A stretch of DNA of 64,000 nt from Lysinibacillus sp. B2A1 (GCA_002973635.1 CP027224.1:258501-322500); one strand, 5' to 3'; numbered from the stretch's first letter, positions 50,537 to 59,824 are shown. Notes: generated from the letters alone by a model not told the origin. Translations and numbers: made by a program.

Positions 50537-51523
50537 ATGACAAAAACAGTCCTATTAATTGAACCAACGATTCGACCGAATGGTGTTGAGTACTTAACCA
50601 ATCATTTTAATGTAGTGTTGGCACCAAATGGTTCAGAGGTGACCATTATAGACTATATAAACAAACATCAGGCACATGCAGTTATTGTTAGAACAGAAAA
50701 AATTACAAGAAATATTTTAGAAAGCTGCCCCTCCCTTGAGGTAGTTGGCATGCATGGAGTCGGGCTAGATAATATAGATGTTCCAAGTGCAACAGAAACT
50801 GGAATAGTCGTTTTGAATGCACCGTCCAGTAATTACACGTCTGTTGCAGAGCATGCGATGATGTCAATTTTAGCTTTAAGTAGAAACTTAAATATTAGTG
50901 ATTCTAAAGTTAGAAACAATGAATGGCAATATAGAGAAACCTATTTTCCTATGGAAGTGAATGGGAAGACACTGTTAATCGTAGGAATGGGGAGGGTTGG
51001 ACAGGATTTAGCTAAAAAAGCAAAGGCATTTAATATGAATGTTTTAGGGTTTGATCCATTTGTTACAGAATCAGAGATGCAGTTACATGGTGTTGTTAAA
51101 ATCGATGACTTAAATATGGTTCTTCCAATATGCGATTTTATCTCTTTACATGCGCCGCTAACGAAAAGCACATATCATTTATTTTCTGCTAAGCAATTTG
51201 AGTTAATGAAAGATTCAGCATTTGTTATTAATTTAGGGAGAGGTTCTTTGATAAACGAACAAGCACTATATAGCGCAATAGTTACTAAAAAAATAGCTGG
51301 TGCAGCGTTAGATGTTTTAGAACAAGAGCCTCCAAATAGTGATAACCCTCTTTTTACATTGGAGAATGTAATTTTTACACCGCATTTTGGTGGCGATACA
51401 TTAGAGGCAAAAGATAGATGCTCTGAATCGATAACACAAGAAGTTGGTGTTGTGTTAAATGGAAAAATATCAAGAAATGTAGTAAATCCACAAGTATTGG
51501 GTAATGCAAAGGCTTATAAATAA
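50537..51523 (+). CDS. D-2-hydroxyacid dehydrogenase family (328 aa)
   Basis: ATG 50537 with GGAGG upstream. NAD(P)-dependent oxidoreductase of the SerA/GRHPR fold: nucleotide-binding GMGRVGQ (about 151-157), catalytic Arg in INLGRGSLI (about 233), Glu in DVLEQEPP (about 262) and His in FTPHFGG (about 281). No ACT domain, so it is not a full SerA. In this operon it could reduce glyoxylate or a 2-keto acid, or oxidise the matching hydroxyacid; the sequence alone does not decide. First gene of the GntR-controlled enzyme operon, 21 bases before the DapA-family gene. Confidence 0.88.
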   Translation: MTKTVLLIEPTIRPNGVEYLTNHFNVVLAPNGSEVTIIDYINKHQAHAVIVRTEKITRNILESCPSLEVVGMHGVGLDNIDVPSATETGIVVLNAPSSNYTSVAEHAMMSILALSRNLNISDSKVRNNEWQYRETYFPMEVNGKTLLIVGMGRVGQDLAKKAKAFNMNVLGFDPFVTESEMQLHGVVKIDDLNMVLPICDFISLHAPLTKSTYHLFSAKQFELMKDSAFVINLGRGSLINEQALYSAIVTKKIAGAALDVLEQEPPNSDNPLFTLENVIFTPHFGGDTLEAKDRCSESITQEVGVVLNGKISRNVVNPQVLGNAKAYK

Positions 51524-51544
51524 TATTTAAAGGAGACTATTAAA

Positions 51545-52432
51545 ATGAAATTTAATGGAATTATGACAGCGTTAGTAACACCTTTACATCAAGATGGGTC
51601 TGTTGATAAACAAAGCTTTGCAAATTTAATCGAGGATCAACTAAATAATAATGTCCATTCATTGCTTGTATTAGGTGGAACAGGAGAATATGCTGCGCTC
51701 AATATGGAACAGCGAAAAACTGCTATTGATGTTGCATTAAGTACTATCAATGGTCGTGTCCCAGTAGTAGTAGGATTGCTTTCTCCAGGATTAGGTGACA
51801 ATGTGGAATTAGGTATCTATGCGAAACAAGCTGGTGCGGACGCTGTAATGATTGTGACACCATATTATGTAAGTCCAACTAAACAAGGTTTTATCGAATA
51901 TTATGAAGCGATTGATAAATGTTTAGATATGCCAATTATCCTCTATAACATCCCTTATAAAACAGGCATTCATTTGGCAAATGATACAGTAAAAGAGATT
52001 GTTGAAAATGTACCAAATGTAGTTGGAATGAAAGTTTGCTCGGATAATATAGGTGATGTCCTTGAGCTACTTCAAACTGTTGGCGATAAAATTTCCGTTC
52101 TTTGTGGAGAGGATTTCAGAGCGGTTTCTTCATTTATTGCAGGAGCACCAGGGGCAATAACAGCTAGCTCAAATCTTATTCCAGATGTATGGGTGAAGAT
52201 TTATGATTTAGTTCAAGAGAAAAACTATGATGAGGCAGTAGAACTGCATAAAAAGTTTTTCCCATTAATGAAGACGTTATATAAAGAAGGAAATCCAGGG
52301 CCTTTAAAAGCTGCATTAAATTTAGTTGGTATACCTGTTGGTTCAGTTTCAGTGCCGTTAGTAGATGCTTCATCTAGTGTTGAAGTAGACCTTAAAAATA
52401 AATTAACAGAGCTGGTTGTACCAGTAAGATAA
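51545..52432 (+). CDS. DapA/HOGA-family class I aldolase or dehydratase (295 aa)
   Basis: ATG 51545 after AAAGGAG. TIM-barrel of the DapA/NanA/HOGA superfamily: GGTGEYAAL (about 43-51, substrate carboxylate loop), Tyr in ILYNIPYKTG (about 136) and the Schiff-base Lys in VVGMKVCSDN (about 163). DapA proper has GTTGES and an Arg where this has Lys (YNIPYKT), so it is unlikely to be the lysine-biosynthesis DapA. Candidates are 4-hydroxy-2-oxoglutarate aldolase, keto-deoxy-sugar-acid aldolase/dehydratase or a pyrroline-hydroxycarboxylate deaminase. The RocA-like neighbour favours the first (inference). Confidence 0.88.
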   Translation: MKFNGIMTALVTPLHQDGSVDKQSFANLIEDQLNNNVHSLLVLGGTGEYAALNMEQRKTAIDVALSTINGRVPVVVGLLSPGLGDNVELGIYAKQAGADAVMIVTPYYVSPTKQGFIEYYEAIDKCLDMPIILYNIPYKTGIHLANDTVKEIVENVPNVVGMKVCSDNIGDVLELLQTVGDKISVLCGEDFRAVSSFIAGAPGAITASSNLIPDVWVKIYDLVQEKNYDEAVELHKKFFPLMKTLYKEGNPGPLKAALNLVGIPVGSVSVPLVDASSSVEVDLKNKLTELVVPVR

Positions 52433-52490
52433 GGATAATAATTTTTTCTAGCTCAATATGTAGAGTGGATAACAATAATTGGAGGTATAT

Positions 52491-54038
52491 ATGGTAGTAG
52501 CATATAAACATGAGCCGTTTACTGATTTTAGTGTTGAGGCTAATCGAATAGATTATTTGAATGCTTTACAAACCGTTGAAGGGTACTTAGGACAAGATTA
52601 TGATTTAGTGATTGGTGGAGAGCGAATTACCACAGAGGATAAGATTGTTTCCTACAATCCTTCCAATAAAAGAGAAGTGATTGGACGTGTATCGAAGGCG
52701 AACAAAGAGTCAGCTGAAAAAGCTATGCAAGTAGCTGTTCAAGCATTCAAAACGTGGAAAAAAGTGAAAGCTGAGTTTCGGGCAGATGTTTTATTTAAGG
52801 CTGCGGCAATTATTCGCCGCCGAAAGCATGAATTTTCAGCATTGCTAACAAAGGAAGCTGGTAAGCCATGGAAGGAGGCAGATGCAGACACAGCAGAAGC
52901 CATTGATTTCTTAGAATATTATGGTCGTCAAATGCTTTTAATTAAAGACGGCGCACCTGTTCAAAGCCGTCCAAATGAATTTAATCGTTATGACTATATT
53001 CCATTAGGAGTGGGGATTATTATCTCGCCTTGGAACTTCCCATTCGCTATTATGGCTGGAACTACAGTAGCGGCAATTGTGACTGGCAATACAGTATTAT
53101 TAAAGCCAGCTTCTACTACTCCGGTGATTGCTGCTAAGTTTGTTGAAGTGATGGAGGAAGCAGGTCTTCCTAAAGGTGTTCTAAACTTCGTCCCAGGAAG
53201 CGGCTCAGAAGTGGGAGATTATCTGGTTGACCATAAAGACACTCGATTTATCAGCTTTACAGGTTCACGTGATGTTGGCCTTCGTATTTTTGAACGTGCT
53301 TCGAAAGTACATGATGGACAAATTTGGATAAAACGTGTGATCGCGGAGATGGGTGGAAAAGATACAATTGTTGTTGATAAAGAAGCAGACCTTGAATTAG
53401 CCGCGACTTCGATAGTATCTTCTGCGTTTGGCTTCTCTGGTCAAAAATGTTCAGCATGTTCTCGTGCAGTTATTGTAGAAGATGTATACGATCAAGTTCT
53501 GGAACGTGTAGTAGCATTAACAGAAGAATTGACACAAGGTGATCCAACTGACTATTCAAACTACATGGCAACAGTAATTGATCAGAATGCGTATAATAAA
53601 ATCATGGATTATATTGAGATTGGTAAGCGGGAAGGAAGGCTGTTGACAGGTGGAAAAGGCGACGATTCTATAGGCTACTTTATTCAGCCTACTGTATTTG
53701 CTGATCTTTCTCCAGATGCAAGAATTATGAAGGAAGAAATCTTTGGACCAGTAGTCGGCTTTACGAAAGCAAAGGATTTTGATCATGCAATTGAAATAGC
53801 CAACAACACAGAATACGGCTTAACGGGTGCAGTGATTACAAATAACCGTGAGCATATAGAAAAGGCTCGAGAAGAATTTCATGTCGGAAATCTTTACTTC
53901 AATCGAGGCTGTACAGGTGCTATTGTTGGTTATCAGCCGTTTGGTGGATTTAATATGTCAGGAACAGACTCCAAGGCTGGTGGGCCAGATTATTTACTTC
54001 TTCATATGCAAGCAAAAACAAGCTCAGAAATGCTTTGA
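52491..54038 (+). CDS. RocA-like L-glutamate-gamma-semialdehyde dehydrogenase (515 aa)
   Basis: ATG 52491 is chosen: it follows GGAGGT and gives [13 protein letters not shown], which lines up with the known RocA start. It is an NAD-dependent aldehyde dehydrogenase closely like B. subtilis RocA/Pru[26 protein letters not shown], catalytic Glu in AEMGGKD, catalytic Cys in [11 protein letters not shown], and the C-terminal block [20 protein letters not shown]. RocA has Gly where this has the second Cys (CSAC). The family oxidises pyrroline-5-carboxylate or its 3-hydroxy form to glutamate or 4-hydroxyglutamate. Last gene of the GntR operon, with a terminator after it. Confidence 0.93.
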   Translation: MVVAYKHEPFTDFSVEANRIDYLNALQTVEGYLGQDYDLVIGGERITTEDKIVSYNPSNKREVIGRVSKANKESAEKAMQVAVQAFKTWKKVKAEFRADVLFKAAAIIRRRKHEFSALLTKEAGKPWKEADADTAEAIDFLEYYGRQMLLIKDGAPVQSRPNEFNRYDYIPLGVGIIISPWNFPFAIMAGTTVAAIVTGNTVLLKPASTTPVIAAKFVEVMEEAGLPKGVLNFVPGSGSEVGDYLVDHKDTRFISFTGSRDVGLRIFERASKVHDGQIWIKRVIAEMGGKDTIVVDKEADLELAATSIVSSAFGFSGQKCSACSRAVIVEDVYDQVLERVVALTEELTQGDPTDYSNYMATVIDQNAYNKIMDYIEIGKREGRLLTGGKGDDSIGYFIQPTVFADLSPDARIMKEEIFGPVVGFTKAKDFDHAIEIANNTEYGLTGAVITNNREHIEKAREEFHVGNLYFNRGCTGAIVGYQPFGGFNMSGTDSKAGGPDYLLLHMQAKTSSEML

Positions 54039-54060
54039 TAGTAAGGCTTTATAATGACAT

Positions 54061-54110
54061 TGCCAACCAATTGTCAATGATTTTATAGGCAACTGGTTGG
54101 TTAATTTTAG
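54061..54110 (+). terminator. Terminator after the catabolic operon
   Basis: CCAACCAATTG / CAACTGGTTGG arms (one mismatch) with a 17-base loop, then TTAATTTTAG. Confidence 0.65.
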
Positions 54111-54159
54111 TTATAAAAGAGTTGCAATTATTAGTATTTATGAGTATTATTTTGTTAAA

Positions 54160-54186
54160 TAGTAATTATAGAATTACGAATTACTT
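54160..54186. promoter_or_regulatory. Candidate NrtR operator 1
   Basis: TAGTAAT-N13-ATTACTT, the same 7-13-7 spacing as the site at 55043. It precedes the Nudix-type regulator gene by 23 bases, implying autoregulation. Confidence 0.65.
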
Positions 54187-54209
54187 AGATGGAATAAAGG
54201 AGTTATACA

Positions 54210-55010
54210 ATGTCAAAATTCCGTAGTGAAGAAGAAGTGCTTGCAAACTATGATTCTTCAAAATACCAAACACCTGATGGCTATACAGCAGATATTGCTA
54301 TTTTTACAATTGTCTCAGAAAAAAAAGAGGAAAAAGCACCGCCGAATATGACGCTAAAGATTATGCTCATCAAGCGTGGAGTAATGGATGCTGAAAGAAA
54401 TCCCAATATTGAAGGAGGCAAATGGGCGCTTCCAGGAGGATTTATAGATGCCATTCAAAAGGAAACAGCTTATATCGCTGCGAAAAGAGAGTTAAAAGAA
54501 GAAACAAATGTAGACGGTCTGCATATCCAACATTTTGGTGTTTATGATGGATTTGATCGAGATCCTCGTGGTTGGATGATTTCAAATGCCTTTTATGCCA
54601 TTGTTCCAGAAATATTTATTGAGCAACGACAGGCAAACGATGACGCTGCCGAGGTGGAGCTATTTGATATTGAGGAGGTATTTACCCTTCAGCTAGCATT
54701 TGATCATCGCCAAATTATTACCGATGCTTTAGAATTTATCAAAAGAGATATGATACAAACAACAGTTGCTAGAAATTTTTTACCACAAGAGTTTACTTTG
54801 TCTGAATTACAGCGAGTAATTCTGACAGTTGGAGAAGATTCTCGAATTTCAAATGATTCCGTATTTTTTACAAAGGCACCCAAACTACCTTTTATCGAAA
54901 GGGTACTGGATGAGGAAGGGAAGCCGAAGAAAACGAAACGAAATTCTTTCAGGCCTTCACAACTATATACATTTAATGATTTTGAAATTGTTGAGTCCAT
55001 TTACCATTAG
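54210..55010 (+). CDS. nrtR: NrtR-like Nudix-domain transcriptional regulator of NAD metabolism (266 aa)
   Basis: ATG 54210 after AAAGGAG. N-terminal Nudix domain about 22-170 with the Nudix helix ending KRELKEETNV. The spacing between the leading Gly and first Glu is two residues longer than the hydrolase consensus, and the last Gly is Asn, so hydrolysis is doubtful, as in known NrtR sensors. The C-terminal winged helix is about 190-262 (FTLSELQRVILTV, SFRPSQLYTFND), the NrtR-type DNA-binding domain. First gene before nicotinamidase, pncB and a nadD-like gene. NrtR repressors respond to ADP-ribose or NAD-related ligands (family knowledge). Confidence 0.85.
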   Translation: MSKFRSEEEVLANYDSSKYQTPDGYTADIAIFTIVSEKKEEKAPPNMTLKIMLIKRGVMDAERNPNIEGGKWALPGGFIDAIQKETAYIAAKRELKEETNVDGLHIQHFGVYDGFDRDPRGWMISNAFYAIVPEIFIEQRQANDDAAEVELFDIEEVFTLQLAFDHRQIITDALEFIKRDMIQTTVARNFLPQEFTLSELQRVILTVGEDSRISNDSVFFTKAPKLPFIERVLDEEGKPKKTKRNSFRPSQLYTFNDFEIVESIYH

Positions 55011-55042
55011 GAAAGATCCGTCTTTCCTGTTTATTTTAATAA

Positions 55043-55069
55043 TAGTAATTTGTAATTTAATTATTACTA
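55043..55069. promoter_or_regulatory. Candidate NrtR operator 2
   Basis: TAGTAAT-N13-ATTACTA, a perfect 7-base inverted repeat, 26 bases before the nicotinamidase start. It matches the site before nrtR. Confidence 0.7.
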
Positions 55070-55094
55070 ATTAAAGAAAAGGAGTGTTGAAATA

Positions 55095-55646
55095 ATGAGA
55101 AAGCGAGCATTAATTAATATTGATTACACGATGGATTTTGTTGCGGCAGATGGAGCTCTAACTTGTGGAAAGCCTGGTCAGCTGCTTGAGCAGGCAAATT
55201 GTGAATTAACAAAGGAATTTATTGTGAATGGTGAGTTTACTGTATTTGCTATAGATGTTCATGAAGAAGGAGATGTTTATCATCCTGAAGCAAAGTTATT
55301 TCCAGCCCATAATATTCGAAATACTAATGGAAGAGATTTATATGGAGCTTTAAAAGCGTTATACGAAGCAAATAAAGATCGGGATCATGTCTATTACCTA
55401 GATAAAACACGCTACTCCGCTTTTACAGGAACAGATTTGGATTTGAAATTACGTGAAAGAGATATTACTGAGCTTCATTTAATTGGGGTTTGTACAGATA
55501 TCTGTGTTCTTCATACAGCGGTAGATGCTTATAATAAAGGGTTCAAGATTGTAATTCATAAAAATGCTGTGGCATCTTTTAATCAAACAGGGCATGAGTG
55601 GGCGTTAAGTCATTTCGAGCAAACACTTGGTGCTACTATTATTTGA
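55095..55646 (+). CDS. pncA: Nicotinamidase-family cysteine hydrolase (183 aa)
   Basis: ATG 55095 with AAAGGAG upstream. Isochorismatase-like fold with the triad Asp in INIDYTMDF (about 9), Lys in LDKTRYSAF (about 104) and Cys in GVCTDICVLHTA (about 141). The metal-binding D-x-H region is IDVHEEGDVYHPE. Converts nicotinamide to nicotinate. The following genes use nicotinate, which supports the assignment. Gap of 23 bases to pncB. Confidence 0.9.
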   Translation: MRKRALINIDYTMDFVAADGALTCGKPGQLLEQANCELTKEFIVNGEFTVFAIDVHEEGDVYHPEAKLFPAHNIRNTNGRDLYGALKALYEANKDRDHVYYLDKTRYSAFTGTDLDLKLRERDITELHLIGVCTDICVLHTAVDAYNKGFKIVIHKNAVASFNQTGHEWALSHFEQTLGATII

Positions 55647-55669
55647 CCAAATAGAATGGAGGGATGAAC

Positions 55670-57133
55670 ATGAAATATGCAGATGATAGCTTCATGTTAC
55701 ACACAGATTTATATCAAATTAATATGGTTCAAACTTATTGGCAAGATGGTGTTCATCAACGTAAAGCTGTTTTTGAGCTATATTTTAGAAAACTTCCATT
55801 TGGCAATGGTTATGCGATATTCGCTGGTTTAAAAAAAGTGATAGAGTTTATAAATAATTTTAGATTCTCTCAAAGTGATATTCAATATTTGCGAGAAGAG
55901 AAGAAATATCCAGAGGAATTTCTACAGTACCTACAGGATCTTAAGTTTACAGGAACTATTAAGGCGATGAGGGAAGGTGAGCTAGTTTTTGCCAATGAGC
56001 CAATCCTACGAATTGAGGCACCATTGGCAGAGGCCCAATTAATTGAAACGCCGTTGTTAAATATTGTGAACTACCAAACACTTATCGCGACAAAGGCATC
56101 ACGTATAAAACAGGTGACAGGTGAAAATGTCGTGATGGAGTTCGGTACCCGACGTGCTCACGAATTTGATGCAGCAATTTGGGGAACTCGTGCCGCTTAT
56201 ATTGGTGGATTTTCGGCAACAAGTAATGTACGTGCTGGAAAATTGTTTGGTATCCCAGTGTCAGGAACACATGCACATGCGATGATTCAAACTTATCGAG
56301 ATGAGTATACAGCGTTTAAAAAATATGCAGCGGCACATAAAGACTGTGTTTTCTTAGTAGATACCTATGATACATTACGCTCAGGCGTTCCAAATGCTAT
56401 CCGTGTAGCAAAGGAACTAGGAGAGCAGATTACTTTTATTGGTATCCGTTTAGACAGTGGAGATCTAGCCTATCTTTCGAAAATGGCAAGAAAAATGCTA
56501 GATGATGCAGGCTTTACGGAAGCGAAAATTATGGCATCCAATGATTTAGACGAATATACTATTATGCATTTAAAGTCGCAAGGAGCACAAATTGATGCTT
56601 GGGGAATCGGGACGAAGCTGATTACAGCCTATGATCAAGCTGCACTTGGTGGGGTATACAAGTTAGTCTCTATTGAAAATGAAAGTGGAGAAATGGTCGA
56701 TACGGTTAAAATTTCAGCAAACCCTGAAAAAGTAACTACTCCCGGACGTAAACCTGTTTACCGTATTGTTAATAATGAGAATGGTCATGCTGAAGGTGAC
56801 TATATTGCATTAGATGGGGAAAACATACAGCACATAGAGCGATTAAAAATGTTTCACCCTGTTCATACGTATATCAGTAAATTTGTTACGAATTTCACAG
56901 CGATAGAGTTACATGAAAGCATCGTAGAAAATGGGAATGTTGTTTATAAAGAACCTACTATTCAAGATATACAATTATACGCGAAGGAAAATTTAAAACT
57001 GTTATGGTGTGAGTACAAGCGAACATTGAACCCAGAAGAATATCCTGTCGATCTAAGTCAGGCTTGTTGGGACAATAAAATGGCAAGCATACAGGCTATA
57101 AAAGACAAGGTTTCTTACAGAAAGAATACTTAA
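55670..57133 (+). CDS. pncB: Nicotinate phosphoribosyltransferase (487 aa)
   Basis: ATG 55670 is preferred, 6 bases after GGAGGG; ATG 55664 directly touches that site. Signatures: LHTDLYQINMVQTYW at the N-terminus, MEFGTRRAHEFDAAIWGTRA with the catalytic His region (about 165-185), VSGTHAHAMI, GIRLDSGDLAYLSK and the PRPP-binding ASNDLDEYT. Makes nicotinate mononucleotide from nicotinate and PRPP. Full-length Bacillus-type enzyme in the NAD salvage operon. Confidence 0.95.
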   Translation: MKYADDSFMLHTDLYQINMVQTYWQDGVHQRKAVFELYFRKLPFGNGYAIFAGLKKVIEFINNFRFSQSDIQYLREEKKYPEEFLQYLQDLKFTGTIKAMREGELVFANEPILRIEAPLAEAQLIETPLLNIVNYQTLIATKASRIKQVTGENVVMEFGTRRAHEFDAAIWGTRAAYIGGFSATSNVRAGKLFGIPVSGTHAHAMIQTYRDEYTAFKKYAAAHKDCVFLVDTYDTLRSGVPNAIRVAKELGEQITFIGIRLDSGDLAYLSKMARKMLDDAGFTEAKIMASNDLDEYTIMHLKSQGAQIDAWGIGTKLITAYDQAALGGVYKLVSIENESGEMVDTVKISANPEKVTTPGRKPVYRIVNNENGHAEGDYIALDGENIQHIERLKMFHPVHTYISKFVTNFTAIELHESIVENGNVVYKEPTIQDIQLYAKENLKLLWCEYKRTLNPEEYPVDLSQACWDNKMASIQAIKDKVSYRKNT

Positions 57134-57161
57134 ATGTAAAAGAAAACGGAAGGAGGGAGAT

Positions 57162-57779
57162 ATGATGGCGAGGATAGGTATTTATGGTTCATCCTTTGAT
57201 CCTATTACTAATGTTCATCTTTGGACAGCTAGCACGGTTGCGCACCGCTGTAAATTAGATAAGATCATTTTTTTGCCTTGTTCGAATAAACGGAAAGATA
57301 AAACTATAAAAACAGGGAATAATCATCGCTGGAATATGCTAAAGTTAGCAATTGCTAAGGATGATCGTTTTATTGCGGATTCCTATGAAATGAATCAAGA
57401 AGGTTGGAATATTTACACATATGACACCATGAAATATTTTAGAGAAAAGCACCCAGAGGATGAAATTCATTTTATTATGGGCGCAGATTTATTAGTAGAT
57501 ATTGGTGCTGGATTGTGGAAGAAAGGGGACGCGTTGGTAGCAGAAAATAAATTTATTGTAATGGCAAGGCATGGAATTGATATGCTATCAACCATTAGTC
57601 GTTCTCCGATTTTAAGAAATAATGATGATGGGAGATTTCATCTTATAGATAAGGGGTTAGCAATGGAAATAAGTTCAACCTATATTCGCGAAGAATTTGC
57701 GATGGGTGGTGAACCAAGATATCTCTTACTTAATGCATGTTACGATTATATTAAAGAGCATCATCTTTATCTGAAATAA
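57162..57779 (+). CDS. nadD: Nicotinate-nucleotide adenylyltransferase, NadD-like (205 aa)
   Basis: ATG 57162 (or 57165) after AAGGAGG. Nucleotidyltransferase fold: GIYGSSFDPITNVHL, where the (H/T)xGH motif reads T-N-V-H, and the ISSTYIR motif (ISSTxIR) at about 172-178. Would convert nicotinate mononucleotide to deamido-NAD. It is likely a salvage paralogue, because most Bacilli keep a separate housekeeping nadD near comE/yqeK. The Gly-to-Val change may alter activity. End of the operon. Confidence 0.85.
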   Translation: MMARIGIYGSSFDPITNVHLWTASTVAHRCKLDKIIFLPCSNKRKDKTIKTGNNHRWNMLKLAIAKDDRFIADSYEMNQEGWNIYTYDTMKYFREKHPEDEIHFIMGADLLVDIGAGLWKKGDALVAENKFIVMARHGIDMLSTISRSPILRNNDDGRFHLIDKGLAMEISSTYIREEFAMGGEPRYLLLNACYDYIKEHHLYLK

Positions 57780-57790
57780 CTAATGTTTTT

Positions 57791-57826
57791 TAATAGTGTG
57801 GTTAAGTGCCACACTTATTTTAATTT
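57791..57826 (+). terminator. Terminator after the NAD salvage operon
   Basis: AATAGTGTGG / CCACACTTATT stem, 7-base loop, T-rich tail. Confidence 0.8.
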
Positions 57827-57941
57827 TGAAAAAATGGTGAATTTTATCATAAATACTCTCTCGTAAGCTATAATAAAAATAGCAAAGAAATAAAACTTTT
57901 TTGCTGTCAATAATAATGATTAATGTTAGAGAAAGGAATTC

Positions 57942-59795
57942 ATGGATGTGCAACTTACATTAACATTTCTTATATTAGGAACAACAATTTTCGCATTTGT
58001 GACCAATAAAATACGAGCAGATCTTGTAGCGATTGTGTCACTACTAGCATTTGTCATTACCGATATTCTAACACCCGCAGAGGCATTATCTGGTTTTTCA
58101 AACTCTGTAGTTTTAATGATTGCAGGGCTATTTGTCGTGGGTGCAGGAATTTTACGTACAGGTCTTGCGGGAATGGCAGGACAATTATTACTCAAATGGT
58201 CTGGCAATAGTGAGTTGAAATTATTTGTATTATTGCTCATTATTGTAGGTTCTGTCGGTGCCTTTATGAGTAATACAGGTACTGTAGCATTAATGATGCC
58301 AATAGTTGTAAGTATAGCGATTAGTATGAAAGTCAGCCCTTCAAAGTTTCTATTACCACTTTCATATGTAGCAAGTCTGTCTGGTCTTATGACACTAATT
58401 GCATCACCAACCAATTTAATTGTTAGTCAGTTATTAGTGGATAAAGGCTATAACAAACTTGGCTTTTTTGAAATAACACCTATTGGTATTGTTGGAATGA
58501 TTGCGGGTATTACTTATTTAGTGCTTGTACGCAATATCCTATTACCTAAGGAACAAAATCGTACCCAGACAAATGAAGGCTATAAACTTTCGCCGAAGAA
58601 AATCATTAAGCAGTATGATTTAAATAATCGTCTATTTAAAATCTCTGTTCCAGAAGAATCTCCTATTATTGAAACATCATTAGCAGAATTAAAGCTGCCA
58701 GCAAAGTATATGCTTTGCATGATGAAAATTCATCGCAAATCACAGGAGGGCATCAATTTGCTGCCGATGACTTATCAAGAAATGGCAGGTCCAACAAGTG
58801 TTATTCATGCTAAGGATGAGCTGTATGTTCAGGGAGAAGAAGAGGACATTCACCGTTTTGTTGAAGATTATCATCTTGAGATGCAAGGGTTAGTAGAAGG
58901 GGAGGCCGATGAATTGGTATCGAAACATCTCGGTATTGCAGAGGTCTTGCTCACACCAAATTCAAGCTTTATCAACGAAACTGTTAGCTCACTAGGCTTC
59001 CGAGAAAAATACAACCTAAACATTATTGGTATTAATAGAAAAGGTGGATATAAGCTTCAAGATATGGTTTCGCACAAATTGAAATTTGGAGACGCTATAT
59101 TAGTACAAGGCGCATGGGATGAAATTCTTTTGTTAGCAAGAGAGACCCAGGATGTCGTAGTTGTCGGTCAGCCGAAGGAACATGCAAGTGTAGCGGCTGC
59201 TACAGGTAAAGCTGGTCTTGCTGGTATTATTATGCTGTTCATGATTATTTTAATGGCATTCGAAATTTTCCCAGCCGTTATTTCTGTAATGATTGGTGCA
59301 GTTCTAATGATTTTAACAGGTTGTTTAAGAAATATGGAAGATGCCTATAGCAATATGAATTTTGAAAGCATTGTGCTGGTGGCCGCAATGCTACCAATGG
59401 CAACAGCATTAGAAAAAACAGGAGGCATGGCTATTTTATCTGATGGTATCATCAATGCCCTTGGTGATTTTGGACCTTATGGAGTGCTCATAGGTGTTTA
59501 TATTTTGACAGCCGTTTTTGGTCAATTTATTAGTAATACGGCAACTGCTGTATTGTTTGCACCTATTGCAATGAGTGCTGCGATTGCAATGGATGTTAGT
59601 CCAACAACATTTCTGATTGCAGTAGCAGTAGCAGCAAGCATGGCGTTTGCTACACCAATTGCATCGCCTACTAATGCGCTGGTAATGACAGCAGGGGGCT
59701 ACAAATTTATGGATTTTGTAAGAATAGGTATTCCGTTACAGATTGTTATGTTTATTGTTATGATGACAGCCATCCCATTCTTTTTCCCATTTTAA
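57942..59795 (+). CDS. SLC13-type permease with two RCK_C (TrkA_C) domains (617 aa)
   Basis: ATG 57942 after GAAAGGAATT. N-terminal half-transporter with helices about 5-200 including the re-entrant motif LMTLIASPTNLIVSQ; a cytosolic insert about 205-415 with two RCK_C-like units (YMLCMMKIHRKS...ELYVQGEEEDI and NLNIIGINRKGGYKLQD...DAILVQG); then the second half about 425-617 with AFATPIASPTNALVMTAGG. The twin SPTN motifs are the usual ion/substrate-binding hairpin tips of divalent-anion transporters. Substrate (sulfate, dicarboxylate or other) cannot be told. Monocistronic. Confidence 0.88.
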   Translation: MDVQLTLTFLILGTTIFAFVTNKIRADLVAIVSLLAFVITDILTPAEALSGFSNSVVLMIAGLFVVGAGILRTGLAGMAGQLLLKWSGNSELKLFVLLLIIVGSVGAFMSNTGTVALMMPIVVSIAISMKVSPSKFLLPLSYVASLSGLMTLIASPTNLIVSQLLVDKGYNKLGFFEITPIGIVGMIAGITYLVLVRNILLPKEQNRTQTNEGYKLSPKKIIKQYDLNNRLFKISVPEESPIIETSLAELKLPAKYMLCMMKIHRKSQEGINLLPMTYQEMAGPTSVIHAKDELYVQGEEEDIHRFVEDYHLEMQGLVEGEADELVSKHLGIAEVLLTPNSSFINETVSSLGFREKYNLNIIGINRKGGYKLQDMVSHKLKFGDAILVQGAWDEILLLARETQDVVVVGQPKEHASVAAATGKAGLAGIIMLFMIILMAFEIFPAVISVMIGAVLMILTGCLRNMEDAYSNMNFESIVLVAAMLPMATALEKTGGMAILSDGIINALGDFGPYGVLIGVYILTAVFGQFISNTATAVLFAPIAMSAAIAMDVSPTTFLIAVAVAASMAFATPIASPTNALVMTAGGYKFMDFVRIGIPLQIVMFIVMMTAIPFFFPF

Positions 59796-59824
59796 AACTC
59801 GGTTTTTATACCGAGTTTTTTCGT
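59794..59824 (+). terminator. Terminator after the SLC13 gene
   Basis: AAAACTCGGT / ACCGAGTTTT stem with a short loop, then TTTCG; it begins inside the stop codon. Confidence 0.85.
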
